Under the pieces are notes generated by a model. The model did not search any database and was not told the origin of the DNA. It saw nothing but the letters and a program-made list of their open reading frames with translations. A DNA stretch of 64,000 nt. It comes from Sphingomonas qomolangmaensis (lineage in GTDB: Bacteria; Pseudomonadota; Alphaproteobacteria; Sphingomonadales; Sphingomonadaceae). Positions within the stretch are counted from its first letter, which is position 1; every line of letters begins with the position of its first letter. Both the position numbers and the translations under genes were made by a program. Below, in pieces: positions 1 to 9,944 of the stretch. The stretch is from positions 1,425,501 to 1,489,500 of the forward strand of contig NZ_CP101740.1 of the NCBI RefSeq assembly GCF_024496245.1, given 5' to 3'.

Positions 1-2047
<2,047 letters not shown>

Positions 2048-2060
2048 TGCAAATCCTAGT

Positions 2061-2140
2061 TCGTCATCCCGGCGAAAGCCGGGACCCAGGGTCGCCGGCA
2101 ATGCCGCTCTTGGCTCTGGGCCCCGGCCTTCGCCGGGGTG
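2061..2140. repeat. Palindromic repeat between the two metH genes
   Basis: Two hairpins lie head to tail: TCCCGGC-GAAA-GCCGGGA (2067-2084) and CCCCGGC-CTTC-GCCGGGG (2121-2138), with complementary CCAG/CTGG segments between them. This form (GTCATCCCGGCGAAAGCCGG) is a common dispersed palindrome of alphaproteobacterial genomes. It fills most of the 104-bp gap between the two methionine synthase genes. Confidence 0.75.
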
Positions 2141-2151
2141 GCGGTCGCGCT

Positions 2152-3198
2152 TTACGCCGCCATCACGAACGGCTCCAACCCGGCGAGCTTGGTCTGCACC
2201 GGCGGCACCGGCATCGCACGCGGCGGCAGCCCGGTCACCGCAACGGCGATCGCCTTGATATGCGCCGGCGTCGATCCGCAGCAGCCGCCCAGAACGTTGA
2301 CCTGCCCCGCATCGGCCCATTCCTTGACCAGGCCGGCGGTGGTCACCGGCATCTCGTCATATTCGCCCAGCTCGTTGGGCAGGCCGGCATTGGGATAGAC
2401 CATGATCAGCGTGTCGGCGGTGTCGGACAGCGTGCGGACATGCGGCCGCAACTGCTCGGCGCCGAACGAGCAATTCAGCCCGATCGTCAGCGGCCGCGCA
2501 TGGCGGACCGCGCACCAGAACGCCTCGACGGTATGCCCCGACAAATTGCGTCCCGACAGGTCGGTCAGCGTCATCGACAGCATGATCGGCACGTCGCGCC
2601 CCAGGTCGTTGCCCGCCTCGATCGCCGCCATGATCCCCGCCTTGGCGTTGAGCGTGTCGAACACCGTCTCGATCAGGATGAAATCGGCCCCGCCTTCGAG
2701 CAGCGCATCGATCTGCTCTCGATACACGTCCTTCAAATAATCGAAGTCGATCTCGCGAAACCCCGGATCATTGACGTCGGGGCTGAGCGACAGCGTCTTG
2801 TTGGTCGGCCCGATCGCGCCCGCGACGAAGCGCGGGCGGCCATCCTTGGCCGCGAATTCATCGGCCAGCCGCCGCGCCAGCTTCGCGCTCTCGACATTGA
2901 TCTCGCGCACCAGCCCCTCGGCACCATAATCGGCCTGGCTGATTCGGTTGGCCGAGAAGGTGTTGGTCTCGGCGATGTCGGCTCCCGCCTCGAAATAGGC
3001 GCGGTGGATCGATTCGGGCACTTCGGGCTTGGTCAGCGCGAGGATGTCGTTGTTGCCCTTCTGGTCGCGGCCGAGCGTCAGCGTGCCGGCATAATCGGCC
3101 TCGGACAGCTTCCAGTTCTGGATCTCGGTCCCGAACGCCCCATCGGTGATGAGGATACGCTGCGCTGCCTGCGCGAGGAATTGTTGGCGTGGGGTCAT
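2152..3198 (-). CDS. metH: Methionine synthase, homocysteine-binding N-terminal part
   Basis: A 348-residue homocysteine S-methyltransferase domain, the first half of split MetH. The zinc-binding pieces are visible: GLNCSFGA in the middle and the GGCCGSTP motif near the C-terminus. With the other cysteine they hold the zinc that activates homocysteine. Upstream in-frame codons run back through a palindromic repeat into metF, so the start is set at ATG 3198 ([13 protein letters not shown]). A purine-rich stretch at the end of the repeat (GGGGGGAAAGAAGAAG) supplies the likely ribosome binding site. The downstream partner starts 104 bp further on. Both halves are intact, so this is a gene split rather than a frameshift. 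The same arrangement is, to my knowledge, common in Sphingomonadales and Caulobacter relatives. Confidence 0.92.
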   Translation of the reverse strand: MTPRQQFLAQAAQRILITDGAFGTEIQNWKLSEADYAGTLTLGRDQKGNNDILALTKPEVPESIHRAYFEAGADIAETNTFSANRISQADYGAEGLVREINVESAKLARRLADEFAAKDGRPRFVAGAIGPTNKTLSLSPDVNDPGFREIDFDYLKDVYREQIDALLEGGADFILIETVFDTLNAKAGIMAAIEAGNDLGRDVPIMLSMTLTDLSGRNLSGHTVEAFWCAVRHARPLTIGLNCSFGAEQLRPHVRTLSDTADTLIMVYPNAGLPNELGEYDEMPVTTAGLVKEWADAGQVNVLGGCCGSTPAHIKAIAVAVTGLPPRAMPVPPVQTKLAGLEPFVMAA

Positions 3199-3211
3199 GA
3201 TCTTCTTCTTT

Positions 3212-3320
3212 CCCCCCTCCCGCTTGCGGGAGGGGTCGGGGGAGGGAATGTCCCATCGCCCCGTCACAACTATCGGAGGGAACAGCCCCTCCCCTAACCC
3301 CTCCCGCAAGCGGGAGGGGG
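3212..3320. repeat. Twin-hairpin GGGAGGGG repeat between metF and metH
   Basis: Full-length copy of the repeat also seen at 15702, 47438 and 57059. One arm is CCCTCCCGCTTGCGGGAGGGG, itself a near-perfect palindrome. A variable centre of about 55 bp follows, then the inverse arm CCCCTCCCGCAAGCGGGAGG. The two arms also pair with each other, so the transcript can fold either as two small hairpins or as one long stem. Here it lies between genes and supplies the purine-rich sequence in front of the metH start. Confidence 0.85.
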
Positions 3321-3322
3321 AC

Positions 3323-4264
3323 TCAAGCCGCCACGCGTGCCTCGCCCGGCTGCGGCCGAAGCCCCAGCAGGTGGCAGATCGCATAGCTCAATTCGGCGCG
3401 GTTGAGCGTGTAGAAGTGCAGGTGCCGCACCCCGCCGGCGTACAGCTTGCGGCTAAGCTCCGCCGCCAGCGTCGCCGACACCAATTGCCGCGCATCGGGG
3501 AGCGAATCGAGCCCTTCGAACAGCCGCCCCATCCATTGCGGCACATCGGTGCCGCACATCGCCGACATGCGCTGGACCGCGGCGAAATTGGTCACCGGCA
3601 TGATCCCCGGCACCAGCTCGGCCTTGATCCCCGCCGCTGCCGCGGCATCGCGGAAGCGGAAGAAGGTCTCGGCCTCGAAGAAGAACTGCGTGATCGCCTG
3701 GCTCGCGCCAGCATCGAGCTTGCGCTTCAGATTGTCGAGATCGGCGGCCTGATCGACCGAATCGGGATGCGCCTCGGGATAGGCGGCGACCGACAGTTCG
3801 AACGGATGCAGCCGGCGCAGTCCCTCGACTAAAGCCGCGGCATTCTCATACCCGTCGGGCCGCGGCTCGAACTTCGCGCCCGGCGTCGGCATGTCGCCGC
3901 GCAGCGCGACGATGTGGCGAACGCCCGCTGCCCAATATTCCTCGGCCACCGCATCGATCTCGGCGCGGCTCGCCTCGACGCAGGTCAGATGCGCCGCGGC
4001 GGGGATCGGCGTCTCGCGCGCGATCCGCGCCACCGTCGCGTGGGTCCGCTCGCGGGTCGAGCCGCCCGCGCCATAGGTCACCGACACGAAGCGCGGATTG
4101 AGCGGCGTCAGCGTCTCGACCGACTGCCACAAGGTCGCTTCCATCTTCTCGTTCTTGGGCGGGAAGAATTCGAACGACACCGCGCAATCGCCCGCAACAT
4201 CGGCGAACAAGGGCGCATCCAATGCGCGCCGGGCTTCCTCGAGCTGTCCAACCGACAGGGTCAT
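3323..4264 (-). CDS. metF: Methylenetetrahydrofolate reductase
   Basis: A 313-residue FAD-dependent TIM-barrel enzyme that reduces 5,10-methylene-THF to 5-methyl-THF, the methyl donor for the MetH pair downstream. Family motifs are clear: SFEFFPPKNEKME at residues about 29-41, the VTYGAGGSTRERT segment, RGDMP in the middle, and QFFFEAETFFRF for flavin and substrate binding. The ATG at 4264 overlaps the stop of the ArsR-methyltransferase gene by ATGA, so translation is probably coupled. Position and overlap make it the second gene of the methionine operon and under the same operator at 5236-5259. Confidence 0.96.
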   Translation of the reverse strand: MTLSVGQLEEARRALDAPLFADVAGDCAVSFEFFPPKNEKMEATLWQSVETLTPLNPRFVSVTYGAGGSTRERTHATVARIARETPIPAAAHLTCVEASRAEIDAVAEEYWAAGVRHIVALRGDMPTPGAKFEPRPDGYENAAALVEGLRRLHPFELSVAAYPEAHPDSVDQAADLDNLKRKLDAGASQAITQFFFEAETFFRFRDAAAAAGIKAELVPGIMPVTNFAAVQRMSAMCGTDVPQWMGRLFEGLDSLPDARQLVSATLAAELSRKLYAGGVRHLHFYTLNRAELSYAICHLLGLRPQPGEARVAA

Positions 4265-5229
4265 GCCGCAACCTCCAATTTACGCAGCCCGGCCCCTTCG
4301 GGGCGTTTGCGGGCCAACCATAGTTTCACCGTCAGTTCGCCGCCTTCGAGCGTCTCGGTCTGCACCGGCGCCAGCCCGGCGGTGGCGAACCACCCCAATA
4401 TCTGCTCGTCCGAAAAGCCGAGCCGCGCATGCGCATCGCGCAGCCGCAGCTCTTCGCGCTCGTGCGGCGCGAAATCGACGATCAGCAGCCGCCCGCCCGG
4501 GGCCAGCACCCGCCCCGCCTCGACGATCGCCGCGCCGGGCTGCTGCGCGAAGTGGAGCACATGGTGCAGGATCGCGGCATCGGCGTCGCCATCGCCCAGC
4601 GGCAGCGCGTACAGATCGGCCTGACGCAGCTCGGCATGGTCGAGCCCGCGCTCGGCAAGCTTGGCGCGCGCCAGCCGCAGCATCTCCGACGACCGGTCGA
4701 TCCCCAGCGCGCGACTGGCGCGCGGCCCGAACAGTTCGAGCATCCGCCCGGTGCCGGTGCCGATATCGATCAGCTGATCGATCGCGCCGTCGCCCAGCAG
4801 CCGCGTCATCGCCGCCTCGACCTCGCCGTCGGCGACATGGAGCGATCGAATTGCGTCCCATTGCCCGGCATTCGCCTCGAACCATTCGGCCGCCGATGCC
4901 GCGCGATCGGCGCGCACCGCCGCCAGCCGCGCGCTGTCGGCGACCGCCCAATGATCGGGCGAATCCTCGCTCCAGGCGTCGAGCGCGTCGAGCACCGGGC
5001 GCACCCGCCGCGCCGCGCCCAGCGCCACGAACACCCAGCTGCCCTCCTTGCGCCGCGCGGCGAGCCCCGCGTCGCACAATATCTTCACATGCCGGCTGAC
5101 GCGCGGCTGGCTTTGTCCCAGCACCTGCGCCAGTTCGCCCACCGACAACTCCATCGACCGCAGCAGCGCAAGGATGCGCAGTCGGGTCGAGTCCGCCAAG
5201 GCGCGGAAGGTTTCGGTGGCGGTGTCCAT
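4261..5229 (-). CDS. ArsR-family regulator fused to an AdoMet-dependent methyltransferase domain
   Basis: A 322-residue two-domain protein. Residues 1-95 are an ArsR/SmtB winged helix (LADSTRLRILALL, then LGQSQPRVSRHVKIL as recognition helix). Residues about 140-320 are a class I methyltransferase with the AdoMet-binding loop IDIGTGTGRMLE and a later PGGRLLIVDF strand. No cysteine cluster typical of metal-sensing ArsR proteins is present in the HTH part. It heads the operon with metF and both metH genes. ArsR-type regulators of this kind (SahR) are known to control methionine-cycle genes in proteobacteria and to sense S-adenosylhomocysteine, so this is probably a methionine-cycle autoregulator using its methyltransferase fold as ligand domain. 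The start is ATG 5229; a longer in-frame start at 5265 would place the operator inside the gene and is less likely. Confidence 0.85.
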   Translation of the reverse strand: MDTATETFRALADSTRLRILALLRSMELSVGELAQVLGQSQPRVSRHVKILCDAGLAARRKEGSWVFVALGAARRVRPVLDALDAWSEDSPDHWAVADSARLAAVRADRAASAAEWFEANAGQWDAIRSLHVADGEVEAAMTRLLGDGAIDQLIDIGTGTGRMLELFGPRASRALGIDRSSEMLRLARAKLAERGLDHAELRQADLYALPLGDGDADAAILHHVLHFAQQPGAAIVEAGRVLAPGGRLLIVDFAPHEREELRLRDAHARLGFSDEQILGWFATAGLAPVQTETLEGGELTVKLWLARKRPEGAGLRKLEVAA

Positions 5230-5235
5230 GCCGCG

Positions 5236-5259
5236 ACATATAAAGATATCTTTATATGT
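5236..5259. promoter_or_regulatory. Perfect 24-bp palindromic operator upstream of the methionine operon
   Basis: A perfect inverted repeat with half-site ACATATAAAGAT, centred between 5247 and 5248. It lies 7 bp ahead of the regulator's start codon and is strikingly AT-rich in a GC-rich region. Size and form fit an ArsR-family dimer site (AT-rich, centre GATATC), and the position suggests autorepression of arsR-metF-metH. It also lies 150 bp upstream of the divergent lipoprotein gene, which might share the control. Confidence 0.8.
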
Positions 5260-5409
5260 GGTCAATCGAAGTGTTCGGGCATCGCTCGATCGTGGCCACC
5301 CAACGCGCCTCGTCGCGCTTCGCCTTGCACGAACGCGCGCAGCCGCATAGCGTCGCGCCGGCTTTGCCCTTCAGCGGGCCAGTATTTGTTTCGAAGAAAG
5401 GGAAATCCC

Positions 5410-5721
5410 ATGAAGAACCTGTTCCTGCTGCCGATCGTCGCCGCAGCCGCACTCGGCCTGGCCGCCTGCAGCGAAAACGCGCAGAACGAGACCGGCGAAG
5501 CCGCCAACGCGATCGCCACCGATGTCGAGACGACCACCAGCGAAGCCGCTTCGGACGTCGAAGCCGCCAGCGAAGAAGCCTTCGGCGCCGCCGAGAACGG
5601 CCTCGACCAGGCCGGCCAGTCGATCGAGAACGCCGGCGACCGCACCGAGGCCGCTGCCGACAACGCCGCGCGCGAGACCGGCGAAGAAGTCGAGGAAGCC
5701 GGCAAGGACATGCAGAACTGA
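5410..5721 (+). CDS. Small alanine/glutamate-rich lipoprotein
   Basis: A 103-residue protein with a lipoprotein signal peptide (MKNLFLLPIVAAAALGLAAC, lipobox LAAC with Cys20). The mature part is acidic, low in complexity and rich in A, E, D and T, with repeated EAA/ETG units that probably form a long helix. Similar entericidin-like or YtxH-like lipoproteins are common in sphingomonads; no enzymatic motif is visible. A good ribosome site (GAAAGGGA) precedes the ATG, and a strong terminator follows 30 bp after the stop, so it is a single-gene unit. Possibly an envelope stress protein; this is inference only. Confidence 0.85.
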   Translation: MKNLFLLPIVAAAALGLAACSENAQNETGEAANAIATDVETTTSEAASDVEAASEEAFGAAENGLDQAGQSIENAGDRTEAAADNAARETGEEVEEAGKDMQN

Positions 5722-5750
5722 TCGCATCCGCCAAAGGATCGATTGCACGG

Positions 5751-5785
5751 GGGGCCGCGTTGGAAGACGCGGCCCCTTTTGTTTT
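5751..5785 (+). terminator. Rho-independent terminator after the small lipoprotein
   Basis: Perfect 10-bp stem GGGGCCGCGT / ACGCGGCCCC with loop TGGAAG, followed by TTTTGTTTT. Confidence 0.92.
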
Positions 5786-5826
5786 GCCCCTTCGTTCCCC
5801 CTTCCCCGAGCCTTGCGAGGATGATG

Positions 5827-6027
5827 ATGCGCCCGATCCTGCCGCTGCCGCTGCTGCTGTCGCTGGCGCTCGCCGGCTGCGGCGACCCCGCCGCCACCGC
5901 GCCGGGCGGCGTGAGCCCCGACGAAGCGCGCGAACTCAACGAGGCCGCCGAGATGCTCGACGCCAACAGCGTGTCGCTGGGCGCCATCGCCCCCGATGCC
6001 GTCGCCAACGAAGGAACCGCGCCATGA
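5827..6027 (+). CDS. Small lipoprotein, hypothetical
   Basis: A 66-residue protein with a short lipoprotein signal (MRPILPLPLLLSLALAGC, lipobox LAGC). The acidic mature region (SPDEARELNEAAEMLDANS) has no recognised domain. Three ATG codons stand in a row at 5821-5829; the third is chosen because GCGAGG ends at 5820, giving a spacing of 6. Its stop overlaps the start of the aldo/keto reductase by ATGA, so the two are translationally coupled. The 'DEARELNEAAEMLD' type of mature sequence recurs in small sphingomonad lipoproteins of unknown role. Confidence 0.75.
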   Translation: MRPILPLPLLLSLALAGCGDPAATAPGGVSPDEARELNEAAEMLDANSVSLGAIAPDAVANEGTAP

Positions 6028-6995
6028 CCGATCGACGCCCCGCCCCCAACGATCCCCGGACGCTCGGCGCAACCGACATGCAGACCCCGCCGATGATCCT
6101 GGGCGGCAACGTCTTTGGCTGGACCGCCGACGAGGCGACCAGCTTCGCGATCCTCGATCGCTTCGTCGAGCGCGGCGGCACGATGATCGACACCGCCGAT
6201 GGCTATTCGGCCTGGGTGCCCGGCCACGAGGGCGGCGAATCCGAGGCGCTGATCGGCCGCTGGCTCAAGGCTTCGGGCAAGCGCGACCAGGTCCTGATCG
6301 CCACCAAGGTCGGCATGCTCTCCGGCGAAGGCGGCACCGGCCTCGCCCCCGCGCGCATCGCCGCGGCGGCGCGCGCCTCGCTCGACCGGCTCGGCGTCGA
6401 CTGCATCGACCTCTATTACGCGCACCAGGACGACCCCGACGTGCCGCAGGCCGAGGTGCTCGCAGCGTTGGGCAAGCTGATCGACGCGGGGCTGGTGCGC
6501 GAGATCGGCGCGTCGAATTTCGGCGCGATGCGGCTCAAATCGGCGCTCGATCTCGCGCGCGAAGAGGGCCTGCCGCATTACCGCGTGCTCCAGCCCGAAT
6601 ATAATCTGGTCAGCCGCCACAAGTTCGAAGGCGAGCTGCAGAATCTGTGCGTCGAGCACAATATCGGCGTCGCGCCCTATTACGGCCTCGCCTCGGGCTT
6701 CCTCACCGGCAAATATCGCAGCGCGCAGGACCTCGGCCAGAGCGTGCGCGGCGGCGGCATGGCCAAGCTGCTCGAAGGCAAGGGCGCGGAAGTGCTGACC
6801 ACGATGGATGCGATCGCCACCGAAACCGGCGCCACCCACGCCCAGATCGCGCTCGCCTGGCTAGCCGCACAGGAAGGCGTCGTCGCCCCGATCGCCAGCG
6901 CGACGAGCGTGGCGCAGTTGGACGAACTGATCGACGGCTGGGAACTGAAGCTGAACGAAGCGCAACTCGATCGCCTAAACGAAGCCGGAGCCTAA
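6024..6995 (+). CDS. Aldo/keto reductase
   Basis: A 323-residue (beta/alpha)8 NAD(P)H-dependent oxidoreductase. Catalytic residues of the family are present: Asp and Tyr in DTADGYSAW, Lys in IATKVG, and His in YYAHQDDPD. The C-terminal LAAQEGVVAPIASATS strand binds the cofactor phosphate. It belongs to the YajO/Tas-like group (AKR11-13 type) acting on small carbonyls; the physiological substrate cannot be read from sequence. It starts inside the stop of the preceding lipoprotein gene. The stop is followed by a 280-bp stretch of repeats. Confidence 0.92.
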   Translation: MTDRRPAPNDPRTLGATDMQTPPMILGGNVFGWTADEATSFAILDRFVERGGTMIDTADGYSAWVPGHEGGESEALIGRWLKASGKRDQVLIATKVGMLSGEGGTGLAPARIAAAARASLDRLGVDCIDLYYAHQDDPDVPQAEVLAALGKLIDAGLVREIGASNFGAMRLKSALDLAREEGLPHYRVLQPEYNLVSRHKFEGELQNLCVEHNIGVAPYYGLASGFLTGKYRSAQDLGQSVRGGGMAKLLEGKGAEVLTTMDAIATETGATHAQIALAWLAAQEGVVAPIASATSVAQLDELIDGWELKLNEAQLDRLNEAGA

Positions 6996-7004
6996 CTCCT
7001 AAAA

Positions 7005-7102
7005 GCCCTCTCCCGTTTACGGGCGCATCGGGTCGATCATGCCCCCGGCATGATCTGAACAGCGCGGGGCGCTGTTCACCCGATGCGGGTTGGGTGAGGG
7101 CC
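7005..7102. repeat. Palindromic repeat able to form a three-way junction
   Basis: Outer 10-bp stem CGCATCGGGT (7024-7033) / ACCCGATGCG (7078-7087) encloses two perfect hairpins: GATCATGCC-CCC-GGCATGATC (7035-7055) and GAACAGCGC-GGG-GCGCTGTTC (7057-7077). Only two unpaired bases separate the helices. The flanks (GCCCTCTCCCGTTTACGGG and GGGTTGGGTGAGGG) resemble arms of the GGGAGGGG repeat family. Confidence 0.85.
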
Positions 7103-7110
7103 TTCTTCTC

Positions 7111-7202
7111 CCCGTTCGTGCTGAGCTTGTCGAAGCACTGCCCTTCTTTTTCGGACCGGCCTGAAAGAAAGAACGGTGCTTCGACAAGCTCAGCACGAAC
7201 GG
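7111..7202. repeat. CGTTCGTGCTGAGCTTGTCG inverted repeat
   Basis: Arms CCGTTCGTGCTGAGCTTGTC and its inverse GACAAGCTCAGCACGAACGG are separated by about 40 bp. This is the commonest dispersed repeat in the window (further copies at 17246, 25105, 27970, 49341, 52529 and 52775). With the preceding element it fills the gap between the reductase and the TonB-like gene, so no separate promoter is obvious. Confidence 0.85.
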
Positions 7203-7277
7203 TGCAAGGTACAGCGCTTTCTCCCCTGCCCCCCGCAACCCCCCATTCACCCACCCCGCGCTATCATCCCCAAACCC

Positions 7278-8033
7278 ATGCCCTACACCCCAGCCACCCC
7301 CCGCGACCGAACCGCCTCAGCGCTGGCCGCGCTGGCGCTCCCCGCGCTGCTGGCCTGGGTCCTGATCGACGGGCTGCAGGTGCGCCTCCCCGCCGCCGTC
7401 GCCGACACGCTCAACCTCTTCACCATCCCCCCCGAACCCGCGCCCCCGCCGCCCGCGCGGATCGAGCCCAACCCCGTCGCCGACACCCGTCCCGAGGGCG
7501 AGGCATCGCCCCCCAACCTCCGCTCGCGCGCCACCGAGCTGGTGGCCCCGCCGCCCGAAATCCGCCTGCCGATCCCCCCGCCCCCGGTGATCGTCGCGCC
7601 CAAGGCCGGCACCGGCGCCGACGCCTCGACCGGCAGCGCCGAGATCGTCGGTCCCGGCACCGGCGCGGGCGGGGTGGGCGACGGCACCGGCAGCGGCGGG
7701 CGCGGCGATGGCGACGGCGCGGGCGGATCGCAGACCCCGCCGGTCTGGCGCAGCGGCCGGATGAGCAACAACGACTTCCCGCGCGCCGCGATCGAGGCGG
7801 GGCTCAGCGGCACGGTAGAGATCGCCTACACCGTCCTCCCCAACGGCCGCGTCGCCGATTGCGAGATCACCCGCTCGAGCGGCTATGCGATCCTCGACCA
7901 GACCACCTGCCGCCTGATCACCCGCCGCTACCGCTTCGACCCCTCACGCGACGCCCGCGGCCGCCCGGTGCCCTCGACGCTGGTCGAGAAGCACGAGTGG
8001 ATTTTCGAGCGGGTGGAGGATGACGATTACTGA
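7278..8033 (+). CDS. TonB-family energy transducer-like protein
   Basis: A 251-residue protein. An N-terminal membrane anchor (about residues 14-35, SALAALALPALLAWVLIDGL) is followed by a proline-rich linker (PPEPAPPPPARIEPNP, later PIPPPPVIVAPK). A glycine-rich spacer comes next, then a C-terminal TonB fold (about 165-250) with the family signature GTVEIAYTVLPNGRVADCEI. TonB couples the proton gradient to outer-membrane receptors. No exbB/exbD or receptor gene is adjacent, so its partner is unknown. The glycine-rich spacer is unusual compared with the usual Pro/Lys linker. Confidence 0.85.
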   Translation: MPYTPATPRDRTASALAALALPALLAWVLIDGLQVRLPAAVADTLNLFTIPPEPAPPPPARIEPNPVADTRPEGEASPPNLRSRATELVAPPPEIRLPIPPPPVIVAPKAGTGADASTGSAEIVGPGTGAGGVGDGTGSGGRGDGDGAGGSQTPPVWRSGRMSNNDFPRAAIEAGLSGTVEIAYTVLPNGRVADCEITRSSGYAILDQTTCRLITRRYRFDPSRDARGRPVPSTLVEKHEWIFERVEDDDY

Positions 8034-8059
8034 TCAGGACGCCACGGTAGCGTTACTAT

Positions 8060-8090
8060 CCCCGTTCGTTTCGAGCGAAGTCGAGAAACC
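8060..8090. repeat. Single arm of a CGTTCG-type repeat
   Basis: CCCCGTTCGTTTCGAGCGAA plus GTCGAGAAAC forms one degenerate arm without its inverse partner. It lies between the convergent TonB-like and membrane-protein genes. Confidence 0.55.
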
Positions 8091-8092
8091 GC

Positions 8093-8557
8093 TCACGCCG
8101 CCAGCGCATATCCTCGATGCCCGTCATCATCGTCGTTCGCGGCCCTCTCTACCCCCCGACGCGACCGCCGGGCCCGCCCGCGATCGGTCAGCCGCGCCAC
8201 CAGCCATCCCCGCACCGCACGCAACCGCACCGCCGACGATGCGGTGACGATGACCACCAACGCATCGACATAAGCGACCACATCGAACGCCAGCATCATC
8301 CCGGCAATTTCGGGCATCGCCATGCCGAACAGCAATGCGCCTTCGTTCTGCATCAGCCACATCATCGCGCCGCCGATCAGCAGCAACAGGAAGGTGACGA
8401 TCATCGTGCCGCGCTGGATACCGCCCAGCCAGCGCGCCGGGGCTTCGATCGTGGCCCGGTGCAGCCACCCAGCAACAGGCGTTCGCGGTGCGGCGATAAG
8501 GATGGCCCAAACGGCCAAGGAGGTCAGCACAAACGACAACATCGAAATCGTCTCCAT
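8093..8557 (-). CDS. Hypothetical inner-membrane protein
   Basis: A 154-residue protein with three likely membrane segments (about 5-24, 49-69 and 79-107, the last two rich in Met and Val). A basic then acidic tail follows (RARRSRRGVERAANDDDDG). No family is recognised with certainty. The start at ATG 8557 is the only reasonable one. It stands alone, convergent with the TonB-like gene. The end of the gene overlaps the tail of a degenerate repeat arm, which probably contributed its last codons. Confidence 0.7.
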   Translation of the reverse strand: METISMLSFVLTSLAVWAILIAAPRTPVAGWLHRATIEAPARWLGGIQRGTMIVTFLLLLIGGAMMWLMQNEGALLFGMAMPEIAGMMLAFDVVAYVDALVVIVTASSAVRLRAVRGWLVARLTDRGRARRSRRGVERAANDDDDGHRGYALAA

Positions 8558-8618
8558 CCGCCCGTACTGCCGTTCGCTTTATGGTAGCAAGTTTCAGTTC
8601 ATACCGTGCGGCAGACAA

Positions 8619-9197
8619 CTAACTGCGGCACGAAGAGGAGCCGTAGGCCTCCGCGTACGAGCGGTCGAAGCATTTGATGAGCCCGTCAACAACGTCCAGG
8701 TTTGGCGGTCTGCTGGCAGAACTGCTTGGCCGAAAACTTCCGTCCGGCTGTCGCTCCATCGTTGTAGCTATGGGAGTTGCGGCCAGCCGCTTTCTGGCCT
8801 GCTGCAACGCAATTCGGTCTCGTCTAAGAAATGCGATAGTTGCGTCAGCGTAGGCGTTCCATCCCTCTTGGGGTTGGTCAAGCACAACATCACGCCGTTT
8901 AGCCTGCTGAAAAATGGCGATTGCTTCCGTAACACGTCCTAGTTCCGCAAGAACCTGTCCTTCATGCCAAGCGAGGGAGTCGAGGCGCATCTGTAGCATC
9001 TCCCGGTAGATGCGTAAAAGCTCGGCTGCCTTGGCACGGCAATTCGTGCGAGCGACGACGGAGCGCCAGCCTTTCCTCGGATCCTGATCGAACGTATCGA
9101 GATCTTCATTCAGGATCTGGACCTCGTCACCGCAAGGCGCTTCAACCGCCGGCGACTGCACTACTGCTGCCAGCGCGATAACAATGGCGACGACCAT
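8619..9197 (-). CDS. Hypothetical secreted protein, possible TPR-like helical fold
   Basis: A 192-residue protein with a probable signal peptide (MVVAIVIALAAVVQSPAVEA) and a helical mature region. LRIYREMLQMRLDSLAWHEGQVLAELGRVTEAIAIFQQAKR resembles one or two TPR-like helical hairpins (split here: LRIYREMLQMRLDSL, then LAELGRVTEAIAIFQQAK). ATG 9197 has a good GGAGAGG ribosome site. An upstream in-frame ATG at 9293 is less likely because it precedes the signal peptide. Codon use is less GC-biased at third positions than in neighbouring genes, which suggests acquisition or weak selection. Function unknown. Confidence 0.65.
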   Translation of the reverse strand: MVVAIVIALAAVVQSPAVEAPCGDEVQILNEDLDTFDQDPRKGWRSVVARTNCRAKAAELLRIYREMLQMRLDSLAWHEGQVLAELGRVTEAIAIFQQAKRRDVVLDQPQEGWNAYADATIAFLRRDRIALQQARKRLAATPIATTMERQPDGSFRPSSSASRPPNLDVVDGLIKCFDRSYAEAYGSSSCRS

Positions 9198-9519
9198 AGC
9201 CTCTCCCGTGTTAGATTGTCTGAGCTCAGGGCTGGTAGCGACTATCCAGCAATTTGGCCGGTCAGCAAGGCCCGCACTAAACGTATGAGCCAACGGCAGC
9301 TACAATGCCCTGCTCGCCGAAACCGGTCCGACCGCCAACCACCAGGTTGCGAGGTTCGGTTGCTAGCGACCGGCTCGACCCGCCAGAAAGCCGACCGGCA
9401 GCTAAGGGGCGGAAACGCGGTCAGGCGGGAAGCGCCCACAGTCGGTCGTTCGCATGCCAATGTAGGTTGCCCGATAGCCGCCCTTCGTTCAGCTTGTCGG
9501 TACAGCAGGAGCAAACCGC
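9198..9519. other. Intergenic stretch without a supported gene
   Basis: This region separates two divergent hypothetical genes and is of mixed composition. A degraded repeat arm (CGTTCAGCTTGTCGG, 9486-9500) can be seen. No convincing coding frame, RNA gene or terminator was found. Confidence 0.5.
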
Positions 9520-9789
9520 GTGGCCGACTACCATCGACAGATACTCGTCTTTGAACAGGTCAGTTCATCGAAAGCCATCCGGTATGTCTGCTATGAGAAC
9601 TTGGGGACCGGCAAGTTTGCTGTGTCCAGCGGGGAGGTTCTGACCGCGCCTCAAGACGACGAAACACTGGCTTTCCATGCTCGGCAACAGGCGGAGCATT
9701 TCATCACGGAGGGCGTGTCGCGGTGGTTCGATGATCTGCCGGAAGCCGTGGCAGATTTTGCGTCCGTCATGGACAGCGAGCGCAACTAA
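9520..9789 (+). CDS. Hypothetical small cytoplasmic protein
   Basis: An 89-residue soluble protein. The GTG start at 9520 has an AGGAGC ribosome site 7 bp upstream. The sequence (MADYHRQILVFEQVSSSKAIR ... DDETLAFHARQQAEHF, given in part) is of mixed character without a known motif and without membrane segments. Base composition is lower in GC than in surrounding genes, as for the neighbour at 8619. No operon partners. A real gene is favoured by the start signal and amino-acid composition, but this is not certain. Confidence 0.55.
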   Translation: MADYHRQILVFEQVSSSKAIRYVCYENLGTGKFAVSSGEVLTAPQDDETLAFHARQQAEHFITEGVSRWFDDLPEAVADFASVMDSERN

Positions 9790-9944
9790 CGTCGGAGAGC
9801 CGCCACCATGCCCAAAAGCAGCCTGTCCGCAATCCACCAAATTACGCTGCTCCGTCCGCCCCGGACGATCGCAATAGTGGGCTATCGTGATTTCTAACCC
9901 CGTCCCCGCCGCTCCGCCTTGCAAGCGCACCAACACGCCCCCCC

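Noticed and set aside
2048..2151. Possible frameshift or pseudogene because metH is in two pieces
   Set aside because: Both parts have intact domains and own start codons, separated by a non-coding gap with a repeat; a natural gene split is the better reading.
7017..7254. Short frames with peptides such as LSPFVLSLSKH
   Set aside because: They are translations of the dispersed CGTTCG-type repeat and recur at each copy; no start signals.
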